The notes beneath the pieces were generated by a model. It saw only the letters and a program-made list of their open reading frames with translations. It did no database searches and was not told where the DNA came from. Position numbers and translations under genes: made by a program. Of a stretch of 64,000 nt of DNA, positions 57,085 through 64,000 are shown one piece after another. Every line of letters starts with the position of its first letter. Position 1 is the first letter of the stretch. This stretch comes from Bacillus stratosphericus (lineage in GTDB: Bacteria; Bacillota; Bacilli; Bacillales; Bacillaceae): assembly GCF_020524495.1 (NCBI RefSeq), contig NZ_JAIVLB010000015.1, positions 1-64,000 on the forward strand, in the 5' to 3' direction.

Positions 57085-58473
57085 AGGGGTGCCTCCTTTT
57101 TTACGTGCCACAATCAGAAGCTGATATAGTGTTACTTGATCAGATAAAGCTTTTGTTTGAAAGCCAAGTGACTCTCCGACTCTCGCTACTTCGTCAAAAA
57201 ACAATTGGACGGTTTGATCAATCTGTACATTAATTTGTTGTTCTATCACGCGATCAAACAAATGGTCTGGAAATAGTGCACGCATCGTTTTTGGTGTGAA
57301 GAATCTCATATGCGTTCGATCTAAAATCCCTACATCTCGATACGTAAAATCCCCTGTCATTAATGGAAGGAGCACCTCCGCATGCATCATGTTAGGCAAG
57401 CAGCAAATGATGACGCCACCTGGCTTTAAAGAATTGTGCGCTTGTGCAATGATTTGCCATGGATCTGACACATGCTCTAATACATCAGAAAATATGACTG
57501 CATCAAAAAAGGCTTCCTTCTCTGACCAAGGGTACTCATCTACTTTCACTTCTTTGACTTCTTGATAATATGCTTTTGCGATCGTCGCTTTTAGTGAATC
57601 CGGCTCTACCCCGTACATGTCAACAGGCTGCCGATTGATGAGTTCAAGCCCTGTTGCGCCTGCACCGCAGCCCACATCCAGCACACTTGCGGCCTTTCGA
57701 GGCAACAGTGCTGCAAAATATGGATGAGGGGTCATGAGATTTAAATCAATGCCCCATTTATTTAAAAACCGAAGCCTGTTCTCTGCAAAAAATGTAGAGA
57801 TATTCGTTTCTTGATGCGCATGGAAGGTTGCATGACCGTGATGATGGACAAATGAATCATGGACGATTTGCAACTGATATCCCTTCAGCAACGAACGTAA
57901 ACAAAGATCATCATCCTCAAATGACCCATACACAAACCGCTCATCAAATAACCCGACATCCTCAATCAGCTCTCTTTTCACTAGCAGACAAAAACCAACA
58001 AGTCTGTGCACATACGTCCTCTGACCTTTTCTCGCAGCTGTATATTCCTTAGCAAAGGCAGGAAGGTCCTTCACATCTGTATACGACGGCTGGACCATTT
58101 GAGGACCACTCACATAATTGGAGACAGGTCCCACCATTCCAATACGTTCTGATGCAAATAATGCCTCTCTTAATGGAGAAAGCCAGTTTTCAGTGACCAT
58201 CGTGTCATTATTTAAAAAGAGAATACTGTCTCCTGTCGCTTTTTTCACTCCTTGATTACAGCCCTTTGCAAAGCCTTGATTTACTTCGTTTTCAATAAAA
58301 ATGATATCTTCTAGCTCTCGCACATATGCCTTTGTTCCGTCTGTTGAGGCATTATCTACGATGATGAGTTCATATTGGTCACATCGGGTATGCTGCTTGA
58401 GGCTGTCGATACATTTTTTGGTTAAATGCAGTTCGTTGTACGTCAGCATAACAATACTTGTTTTTCCTTTCAT
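57076..58473 (-). CDS. Bifunctional GT2 glycosyltransferase / SAM methyltransferase
   Basis: Two domains in 465 residues. The N-terminal GT2 part (residues 1-235) shows SIVMLTYNELHLTKKCIDSL, IIVDNASTDGT, the FLNNDT metal site and YGSFEDDDLCLR. The C-terminal class I methyltransferase (about 265-460) shows motif I VLDVGCGAGATGLEL, FSDVLEHVSDPW and LKPGGVIICCLPN. Both domains look complete. The start ATG at 58473 follows AAAGGTGG. It sits alone between relics of gerBC and ywtG, in a region otherwise devoted to surface polymers. Substrates are not known; surface or flagellar glycan modification is a guess. Confidence 0.88.
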   Translation of the reverse strand: MKGKTSIVMLTYNELHLTKKCIDSLKQHTRCDQYELIIVDNASTDGTKAYVRELEDIIFIENEVNQGFAKGCNQGVKKATGDSILFLNNDTMVTENWLSPLREALFASERIGMVGPVSNYVSGPQMVQPSYTDVKDLPAFAKEYTAARKGQRTYVHRLVGFCLLVKRELIEDVGLFDERFVYGSFEDDDLCLRSLLKGYQLQIVHDSFVHHHGHATFHAHQETNISTFFAENRLRFLNKWGIDLNLMTPHPYFAALLPRKAASVLDVGCGAGATGLELINRQPVDMYGVEPDSLKATIAKAYYQEVKEVKVDEYPWSEKEAFFDAVIFSDVLEHVSDPWQIIAQAHNSLKPGGVIICCLPNMMHAEVLLPLMTGDFTYRDVGILDRTHMRFFTPKTMRALFPDHLFDRVIEQQINVQIDQTVQLFFDEVARVGESLGFQTKALSDQVTLYQLLIVARKKGGTPSR

Positions 58474-58606
58474 CTCATTTCCACCTTTCGCCCGCCTGTT
58501 CCATATGTATGTCATATCCAGCACGTTCAGAAGATGAGAGATATCCTTTCTTCATTAAACGTTTGTTTGAAAAAGGAAAACCAGCTACATACGGCAGCTG
58601 TCCTTT

Positions 58607-58742
58607 TTATACCGTTTCTCCTTCATCATTTACGACAGTACGGCTTCTCTTTTTTAAATCTTCTTCAATTCTTTCAAGACTTTTTCCTTTTGTTTCGTTC
58701 ACTAAATATTTCACAATGAAGAAGGCCACTATGCCGATCCAT
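58607..58742 (-). pseudogene. Relic of sugar transporter ywtG, C-terminal tail
   Basis: On the minus strand one frame reads WIGIVAFFIVKYLVNETKGK, then SLERIEEDLKKRSRTVVNDEGETV and stop (58607-58609). PETKGKSLEQIEEDL is the cytoplasmic end signature of MFS sugar/inositol transporters. The other eleven helices are missing. B. subtilis has ywtG exactly here, next to ywtF (tagT). A possible hairpin (about 58571-58606) after the stop could be its old terminator. Confidence 0.72.
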
Positions 58743-58928
58743 TTGCTTTTTCGTCATTATAACCCCACTATAGTCTGTGTTTACTGGATATTTCTCTATG
58801 AAAAATCATTTTCCTCACTTCCTTTCTTTTCAAACATTTCAATGTTTTATGACAAATATATTTCATTTTCGTTTCATTGAAACTTTTTACGACAAGGAAA
58901 CGTCAATTAAGCGTTGATAAAAGAAATG

Positions 58929-58957
58929 TTGCACTATATACCGTTTTAAGGTATATA
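58929..58957 (+). promoter_or_regulatory. Promoter of tagT with an operator-like palindrome
   Basis: TTGCAC (58929-58934), 17 bases, then TATATA (58952-58957) fits a SigA promoter 45 bases before tagT. An inverted repeat AAGGTAT-6-ATACCTT (58948-58967) covers the -10 and could bind a regulator. The remainder of 58474-59001 shows only the ywtG tail. Confidence 0.5.
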
Positions 58958-59001
58958 AGGATACCTTTACTATAAAAATCATATGCGAGGGGCTAAAAAA
59001 T

Positions 59002-59967
59002 ATGGATCAATCACGAAACAGACACAAAGGGAAAAACCGTTTAAAACCATGGGTGAAAGTCACTCTTTTTCTATTTGGTATTCTTTTACTGGCAACCGCT
59101 TCTGTCACAGGCTATGCCTACTATAAGTTGACAACTGCTGCGAAAAAAGCACAAGTATCTCTAGAGCGAGGCGCACAATCTGTCAAACGAATCGAAGCAT
59201 TCGATCCTGGAAAAGACAGCTTCTCTGTCTTGCTGCTTGGAATCGACAGCAGACCCGGTGAAACCGTTGAACAGGCACGAAGCGATGCAAATGTCTTGGT
59301 GACGGTGAATCGCACAAATAAAACCATTAAATTTTTAAGCATTCCAAGGGACTCATATGTGGATATTCCAGATCATGGTTATGACAAAATTGCACACGCA
59401 CACGCATTTGGCGCGGCAGATTTAACGGTGAGTACAGTTGAGAATTTACTAGATATTCCTGTAGATTTTGTCATTGAAAGTAATTTCAAAGCATTTAAGG
59501 AGGTCGTGAATGAATTAAACGGTGTGTCTATTAACATTAAGGATGAATATCTTGTCAAACAGATTGAAAAAGATACAAAAGGTAAAATTGTGCTTCAAAC
59601 AGGAACTCATACGCTAGATGGTGATCAAGCTCTCGCATATGTGAGAACGCGAAAAGCAGATAATGACTTAATGCGGGGACAGCGTCAAATGGAAGTATTA
59701 GAAGCCATTTTTGATAAATCAAAGTCATTAACGTCCATTCCGTCATATGACAATATCATTGACACGCTCGGTGATAATGTCTCAACCAACCTTTCAATGA
59801 AAGAATTAATCGGGCTCATACCGCTTCTGACTACATTGAAATCTGCTGATACCATTCAGCTAAAAGGATCTGACTATCAGCCAAACGACGTTTATTATTT
59901 CCAATTGGACCAAAATCAACTAAATGAAGTAAAGGCTGAATTGAAGCAGCACCTTGAATTATCATAA
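59002..59967 (+). CDS. tagT: LCP-family cell wall ligase TagT
   Basis: Third LCP protein in the window, B. subtilis TagT (YwtF), attaching teichoic acid to the wall. The 321-residue protein has a basic N-terminus, a membrane helix (VTLFLFGILLLATASVTGYAY, about 20-40) and the LCP domain: ARSDANVLVTVNRTNK, SIPRDSYVDIP, DKIAHAHAFG, LMRGQRQMEVL with the catalytic Arg. Its three paralogues differ enough to be separate old genes. Confidence 0.94.
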   Translation: MDQSRNRHKGKNRLKPWVKVTLFLFGILLLATASVTGYAYYKLTTAAKKAQVSLERGAQSVKRIEAFDPGKDSFSVLLLGIDSRPGETVEQARSDANVLVTVNRTNKTIKFLSIPRDSYVDIPDHGYDKIAHAHAFGAADLTVSTVENLLDIPVDFVIESNFKAFKEVVNELNGVSINIKDEYLVKQIEKDTKGKIVLQTGTHTLDGDQALAYVRTRKADNDLMRGQRQMEVLEAIFDKSKSLTSIPSYDNIIDTLGDNVSTNLSMKELIGLIPLLTTLKSADTIQLKGSDYQPNDVYYFQLDQNQLNEVKAELKQHLELS

Positions 59968-59973
59968 ACAGAA

Positions 59974-60000
59974 GGCGTCCATTTAGGGCGCTTTTTCTCA
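59974..60000 (+). terminator. Likely terminator after tagT
   Basis: GGCGTCC and GGGCGC can pair imperfectly around ATTTA, followed by TTTTTCTC, right after the tagT stop. Confidence 0.55.
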
Positions 60001-60122
60001 TATCATCATTGATCATTTGGACATTTTTGTTTAACCTTGATAGAGAGAGGAATCAAATATCCTCACTTTTTCATGAGAATAAAGGAAATCGCACATACTG
60101 AATGAAGGAGGATTTGACAGCT

Positions 60123-60992
60123 ATGAAAAAAATGATTTCGATTGATTTAGACGGCACACTTTTAAATACAAAAAGTGAAATTTCTGCTCAAAACCGGCAG
60201 GCATTGATTCGTGCAAAGAAAGCTGGATATATTGTCACAATTTGTACAGGACGGGCCACTTTTGACGTGAAGGACCTTCTTGGTGATTTGGACATTCCAA
60301 TTATTGCGGCAAACGGAGGTACAGTGCATACTGAGGGATATCAGCTCTTCAGCAGAATGACACTTGACCAAGAAGCTGGGAAGCGTGCGGCAAAAGTATT
60401 AATGGAACGGAATATTTACTTCGAGGTATATACTGACGATTCTCTCCTTTCCCCATTTGATGGAAAAGAGAAATTGAAAGCAGAGTTTGATGTGATTAAA
60501 AGCGCAAATCCAAATGAGGATGTAGCTGATTTATGGGAAGGAGCAATGACTCAATTTAAACAATTTGGCATCAAACCAGTAGATGACATCTGCCAGATTT
60601 TTGAGTCGAATGAGGCGACTTATAAATTACTCTGCTTTTCATTTGATATGAACAAGTTACAGAAAGCACGAGACCTTCTTGCGGAAATGCCTGAACTGTC
60701 TTTAACCTCGTCTGGAAAACATATTATTGAGGTAATACCCAAAGAGTCAGGGAAAGGACATGCTCTCAAAAAGCTTGCAGCCCATTATGGCGTAGACCGC
60801 TCCTATATTTATGCGATTGGTGACAGCCCAAATGATCTATCCATGTTTGAGGAAGCAGGTCACCGAATTGCGATGGGAAATGCAGTGGATGTTATTAAAG
60901 ACAAGAGCACCTATATCACAAAAGACAATCATGAGGATGGCGTCGCCTATTTTATTGATCTGCTTTTACAAAACCAAAAGACGCTTGTCTGA
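60123..60992 (+). CDS. ywtE: HAD-superfamily phosphatase (Cof type) YwtE
   Basis: Cytosolic Cof/IIB-type HAD hydrolase of 289 residues: nucleophile motif SIDLDGTLLNT, TGRA motif II, a Lys in IPKESGKGHALKK and the acidic motif IGDSPNDLSMFEEAG. B. subtilis YwtE is a close match by place and length; it dephosphorylates small phospho-metabolites such as the riboflavin intermediate. GGAGG lies 11 bases before the ATG; an earlier in-frame ATG at 60102 overlaps that site. Confidence 0.92.
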   Translation: MKKMISIDLDGTLLNTKSEISAQNRQALIRAKKAGYIVTICTGRATFDVKDLLGDLDIPIIAANGGTVHTEGYQLFSRMTLDQEAGKRAAKVLMERNIYFEVYTDDSLLSPFDGKEKLKAEFDVIKSANPNEDVADLWEGAMTQFKQFGIKPVDDICQIFESNEATYKLLCFSFDMNKLQKARDLLAEMPELSLTSSGKHIIEVIPKESGKGHALKKLAAHYGVDRSYIYAIGDSPNDLSMFEEAGHRIAMGNAVDVIKDKSTYITKDNHEDGVAYFIDLLLQNQKTLV

Positions 60993-61011
60993 TAGCGCCT
61001 AGAGAAGTCCA

Positions 61012-61257
61012 GTGAATAAGAACATCTACGCAAAACGTAAAGAAACGATTGAACGCATTTTTGCGGATGCAAAAGAAAAGCATGGTATGCGTTGGACGAA
61101 ACTTCGTGGACTGAAAAAAGTTTCAATGCAGGCGATACTTACTTTCGTTGCCATGAATCTCAAGAAAGCTAGCAAACTGGACATGGAAAGGACCATGTCC
61201 AGCGTAAGACAACTGATCGATTTTATCAAAATAAGTGAAAACCCCACCTTTACTTGA
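61012..61257 (+). pseudogene. IS1182-type transposase, C-terminal fragment
   Basis: The frame reads YAKRKETIERIFADAKEKHG, then MRWTKLRGLKKVSMQAILTF and AAMNLKK-like sequence, the end of DDE transposases of the IS1182 family, with the last catalytic Glu in ERIFADAKEKHG. The remaining 400 or so residues are gone, and no left end is visible. It occupies the place where B. subtilis has ywtD (pgdS) between ywtE and pgsE. Confidence 0.85.
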
Positions 61258-61274
61258 AGTAAAGGTGGGGTTTG
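61238..61274. terminator. Strong bidirectional terminator after pgsE and the IS1182 fragment
   Basis: A 17-bp perfect inverted repeat (AAACCCCACCTTTACTT and its complement around one base) covers 61238-61273. It overlaps the end of the transposase fragment and lies 50 bases after pgsE. Confidence 0.82.
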
Positions 61275-61322
61275 TCTACGGTCTGAGAGTACTAAAGGCG
61301 TGCTCTTATCACCATGACTTGA

Positions 61323-61487
61323 TTATTTACTCGCTTTCGACTGCTTTTGCTGCTCGATCTTCTGCATTTCAACAGAGATCTTTTGCTTTTCATGATCTGT
61401 GAGGCTTTCACTTAATTTAAAAGCAGACATAAAGACAAATACTAAAATTAACGCAACAAATGGCCAGATTGCTTTTAGGAATTTCAT
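61323..61487 (-). CDS. pgsE: Small poly-gamma-glutamate synthesis protein PgsE
   Basis: A short gene of 54 codons plus stop. The product MKFLKAIWPFVALILVFVFM has one membrane helix and then a charged, helical tail (LTDHEKQKISVEMQKIEQQ). It is very similar in length and start to B. subtilis PgsE/YwtC, which supports gamma-PGA production. The ATG overlaps the pgsA stop (ATGA), so it is translationally coupled. Confidence 0.9.
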   Translation of the reverse strand: MKFLKAIWPFVALILVFVFMSAFKLSESLTDHEKQKISVEMQKIEQQKQSKASK

Positions 61488-62650
61488 TTATTATCCTTCC
61501 CTTCGTTTTCTTTTAATGTTTGAACTTTATCTGCATGATTCACTTCAAAGAAAATGTGTCCGTCTTTTTCTTTCCACTTCGCATTGGTGCCATTGGTCAG
61601 CTGACGGATGATTGATTTGGATTCAAGAGACCCAGCCTTTACTGGAGCAGGTGTTGCTTCTTTAATATACATTGGCACCACTTCAAATGTGGCTTTTCCG
61701 TATTTATTTAGATGATACTGAACAAGCGCAGAATCACGTGTCCTTGACCAGCCTTGGTCAAAAATAAAGTTCCCCAAGCTATAGAAGATCACCGTTCCGT
61801 TGTAGATCTCCATCGGCTCCAGGACGTGCGGGTGTGCACCGATGATAATATCAGCACCAGCATTTGACATCGCCCTTGCCAATTCTCTTTGTCTGTCATT
61901 TACTCCATTGTTGTACTCCTGTCCCCAGTGAGCATGAACAACGACGATATCTGCCTTTTCAGCAGCTTGAGAAATCATCGGAATAAAGATAGATGGATCG
62001 GCTGGCAGAATACCTGCCTTGCGATTCGTTGCTCTGAAATCTTTCCCATAGACATCTGTAAAACCAATTGTAGCGATTTTCACACCGTTCACTTCTTTGT
62101 ACGAAATGTTCTGCTTCGCATCTTGGAGGTTACGTCCTGCTCCTGTGTAAACCATATCAGCTTTTTCAAAGGCATTGATCGTATTGTTCAATCCTTTTTC
62201 ACCATAGTCTGCCGCATGGTTATTCGCAAAGTTTAGTACAGAGAAATTCAAGTCTTTCAACGCTTGGACAGACTCTTCATCTGTTCTTAAGTGAATACTT
62301 TTTTGCACCGCCTGCTCCTTATCTGAGGCAACTGGATGCTCAAAGTTACCTGTTACATAATCTGATACATCAAAATATGGTTTCGCATAGCGAAAGAGAT
62401 GCATTTTTCCATAGCGGTCTGTCACTTTCTCTACATTTCGACCAAACATAATATCGCCGACAAATGAAGCGGTCAGGATGTTTTCTGGAATCTTTTCTAC
62501 AGTGGGCACTTGTGCTTTCCCTATAAATGTAAATAGAAATGTACATGCAATGACGATCGGTAAAGTAATCAGTACATGTTTATTCGTCTTTTTCTTTTGA
62601 TTCTTTGTGATTTTCAGCAGTTTTTCCTGAAAGCTCAATTTTTTATTCAT
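61484..62650 (-). CDS. pgsA: Poly-gamma-glutamate synthesis protein PgsA (CapA)
   Basis: Membrane-anchored metallophosphatase-like protein (CapA family), 388 residues, needed for polymer elongation or export. An N-terminal membrane helix (HVLITLPIVIACTFLFTFIG) is followed by the CapA domain: TASFVGDIMFGRNV, NFANNHAADYGEKGL, VVVHAHWGQEYNNG, GAHPHVLEPMEIYNGTVIFYSLGNFIFDQG. The ATG at 62650 has AAGGTGTG upstream; a start four codons earlier is open. Confidence 0.95.
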   Translation of the reverse strand: MNKKLSFQEKLLKITKNQKKKTNKHVLITLPIVIACTFLFTFIGKAQVPTVEKIPENILTASFVGDIMFGRNVEKVTDRYGKMHLFRYAKPYFDVSDYVTGNFEHPVASDKEQAVQKSIHLRTDEESVQALKDLNFSVLNFANNHAADYGEKGLNNTINAFEKADMVYTGAGRNLQDAKQNISYKEVNGVKIATIGFTDVYGKDFRATNRKAGILPADPSIFIPMISQAAEKADIVVVHAHWGQEYNNGVNDRQRELARAMSNAGADIIIGAHPHVLEPMEIYNGTVIFYSLGNFIFDQGWSRTRDSALVQYHLNKYGKATFEVVPMYIKEATPAPVKAGSLESKSIIRQLTNGTNAKWKEKDGHIFFEVNHADKVQTLKENEGKDNK

Positions 62651-62668
62651 TATTGAACACACCTTATC

Positions 62669-63118
62669 TTAAAATAGATAGTAAACATACATGATGGCAA
62701 ATGTTGCACCACTTAGAAGTAACGTGCTTCCTAGGGTAATTGTAAGACCTTGTTTTTGGATCGTATTCGCAATCAATCCAGGTACGATGATCCCGATTCC
62801 GCGGAACTCTGCTATTTCAAATGGAACGACTGGATAGAAGAAATCAAATATGAGCTTTAAGGAAATCCCTGTAATTAACATCGCAGCAAATTTTCTTCGT
62901 CCGTATAAAATCATAAATTTCGATAAACCAAAGCGAACGATAACATACGTAAGCAAGCTCACAGATAAGACGACTAAAATGAAGACTGGCTGGTTAAATA
63001 CAAGCGCCAGATAACCTGGGACAACCAATCCAGCTGGTACAATTCCTGTTTTTTCTGCAAAGATTAAACTAAGTAGAACACCTAAAATTAACGAGATATA
63101 AAGATCTGATCCGAACAT
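62669..63118 (-). CDS. pgsC: Poly-gamma-glutamate synthesis membrane protein PgsC (CapC)
   Basis: Integral membrane protein of 149 residues with four to five helices (SLIFAEKTGIVPAGLVVPGYLALVFNQP is the family hallmark). It forms the synthase complex with PgsB and PgsA. It lies 15 bases after pgsB and 18 before pgsA. Confidence 0.95.
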   Translation of the reverse strand: MFGSDLYISLILGVLLSLIFAEKTGIVPAGLVVPGYLALVFNQPVFILVVLSVSLLTYVIVRFGLSKFMILYGRRKFAAMLITGISLKLIFDFFYPVVPFEIAEFRGIGIIVPGLIANTIQKQGLTITLGSTLLLSGATFAIMYVYYLF

Positions 63119-63133
63119 TTTCTATATTTCCTC

Positions 63134-64000
63134 CTAGCTGACAAGCTGCTTAATTTTGTATTCTTGAATTTTTTCGATTAAAGGTTCAGCGGCGCCATGG
63201 ATATTGCCGACTCCATAAACCACTCGATTATGAAGCTTTCTCTCAAGCATGTTCATAATTTGTTCTGTAGATTGATATTCAAGGTTATGTAAGTGGTCAG
63301 CGGGAATTTTCCCTTCCTCAAATGCCTTCACAATTGGATCAGTCGTTTCACCAATTAAGACAAGGTCACTTGCTTCAATATAAGGAAGAACATCTTCCGC
63401 AAACTGGATCGTTCTATCTACACGATCCGCACGACAGTTCATGATAATAATTGGTTCATCTGTCGGATATCCAATTTCCTTCACACGCTTCCAAATGTTC
63501 AATGTAGATGCTGCGTCATTTGCCGCAAATCCATTTACAAAGTGTCCAGGTGTTTTTGCGTCCATTAATGGAAGAATTCTCATCGCTCCTGGATCAGGCG
63601 GCGCATTTAGCATTCCTCTGAATGCCGTATCTTCATCAATCCCTAATGCTTGAGCGACACCAAGTGCAAGTGAAGCATTATCTGGGAAAACCATGTACTC
63701 AAATTTCCTCAAATACTCATCGGTAATCTTGGAATTATCTGCAACAATGACCTCAGTGTTGCGTTTTTTCGCAATCTCTTTAAAGAAATCCGTATACTCA
63801 CTATCCGTAATAACCAAGTGTCCATCGTAAGGAATTGTGGCTGTAAAAGCTTCTGCTATTTCATCAAGAGTTGGCCCCATCACATCCATATGATCTTCAA
63901 GAACGTTTACGATCACGCCAATATTCGCTTGAAGCAGTTCTTCCTGAAAGATAATTTGGTAATCTGGATTTACCGCCATACATTCACTGACGATGGCATT
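63134..64000 (-). CDS. pgsB: Poly-gamma-glutamate synthase ATP-ligase PgsB (CapB), partial
   Basis: Mur-ligase-like enzyme that activates and joins glutamate. The C-terminal 289 codons are visible; the frame continues through the right edge (NAIVSECMAVNPDYQ...), so the N-terminus with the P-loop is outside. Present are NVLEDHMDVMGPT, MNCRADRVDRTIQFAEDVLPYIEASDLVLIGE and YGVGNIHGAAEPLIE. It is the first gene of pgsBCA-E. The Met at 63979 is internal, not the start. Confidence 0.95.
   Translation of the reverse strand, partial: NAIVSECMAVNPDYQIIFQEELLQANIGVIVNVLEDHMDVMGPTLDEIAEAFTATIPYDGHLVITDSEYTDFFKEIAKKRNTEVIVADNSKITDEYLRKFEYMVFPDNASLALGVAQALGIDEDTAFRGMLNAPPDPGAMRILPLMDAKTPGHFVNGFAANDAASTLNIWKRVKEIGYPTDEPIIIMNCRADRVDRTIQFAEDVLPYIEASDLVLIGETTDPIVKAFEEGKIPADHLHNLEYQSTEQIMNMLERKLHNRVVYGVGNIHGAAEPLIEKIQEYKIKQLVS

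Noticed and set aside
57828-58880. Several plus-strand open frames of 74-140 codons between the GT-methyltransferase gene and tagT
   Set aside because: Those below 58473 are antisense to the glycosyltransferase frame. The frame at 58458-58880 spans the ywtG relic on the opposite strand and has an ordinary AT-rich composition without start signals.
61012-61257. Independent small gene between ywtE and pgsE
   Set aside because: The sequence is the end of an IS1182-type transposase and lacks the rest of the protein and a good start site.
1-64000. tRNA, rRNA, CRISPR array or prophage
   Set aside because: No cloverleaf-like stable RNA, repeat-spacer array or phage structural genes were seen by reading; a tRNA or covariance-model scan could not be run.

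Overview
The window comes from a low-GC, endospore-forming Bacillus. Gene content and order closely follow the B. subtilis cell-wall and flagellar region (secA-prfB, fliD-flgM, comF, degSU, tagO, tua, lyt, mnaA-gtaB, tagHG, tagFED/tagAB, ywtFE, pgs), but with enough differences to suggest a relative such as the B. pumilus/safensis/altitudinis group. That species assignment is inference from synteny, not a measured identity.

Layout. 1-4.0 kb: IS3-type transposase tail, cccB (cytochrome c551), yvjA, a broken alpha/beta hydrolase and an M3 oligopeptidase. 4.0-8.6 kb: prfB (with the programmed +1 frameshift), secA and hpf. 8.7-18.2 kb: a chemoreceptor and an unknown gene, then the late flagellar block fliT-fliS-fliD-flaG, csrA-fliW, yviE, flgL, flgK, flgN, flgM; flagellin (hag) is missing from its usual place between csrA and flaG. 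18.2-24.3 kb: yvyF, comFC-FB-FA, degV, degU, degS. 24.4-27.5 kb: yvyE, tagV (LCP ligase), tagO. 27.6-37.5 kb: teichuronic acid operon tuaABCD-E-F-G-H with an additional sugar epimerase gene between tuaD and tuaE. 38.4-43.3 kb: autolysin operon lytABC plus a lytA paralogue and an amidase relic. 43.4-56.8 kb: tagU, mnaA, gtaB, tagH, tagG, tagF, tagE, tagD and tagA-tagB: poly(glycerol phosphate) wall teichoic acid synthesis, glucosylation and export. 57-61 kb: a two-domain glycosyltransferase/methyltransferase between relics of gerBC and ywtG, then tagT and ywtE. 61.0-64.0 kb: IS1182-type relic and the poly-gamma-glutamate operon pgsBCA-pgsE (pgsB runs off the right edge).

How the genes work together. 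Nearly everything from 24 to 64 kb builds, attaches, exports or remodels anionic cell-surface polymers. TagO/TagA/TagB/TagD/TagF make teichoic acid, TagE glucosylates it, TagGH exports it, and three LCP proteins (TagT, TagU, TagV) attach it. GtaB and TuaD feed UDP-glucose and UDP-glucuronate to the Tua enzymes. PhoP-box-like repeats are visible upstream of tuaA and between tagD and tagA, fitting the phosphate switch from teichoic to teichuronic acid. The SigD-type promoters before flgM, flaG and lytA tie motility to autolysin expression, and DegSU and the comF operon sit between.

The most unusual structure is a set of internally deleted IS3-like elements (26.2, 37.7 and 46.8 kb, with a similar transposase tail at the left edge). 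The three complete remnants each lie inside the loop of a transcription terminator, and two of them form a near-identical inverted pair around the lyt-tagU-mnaA-gtaB segment.
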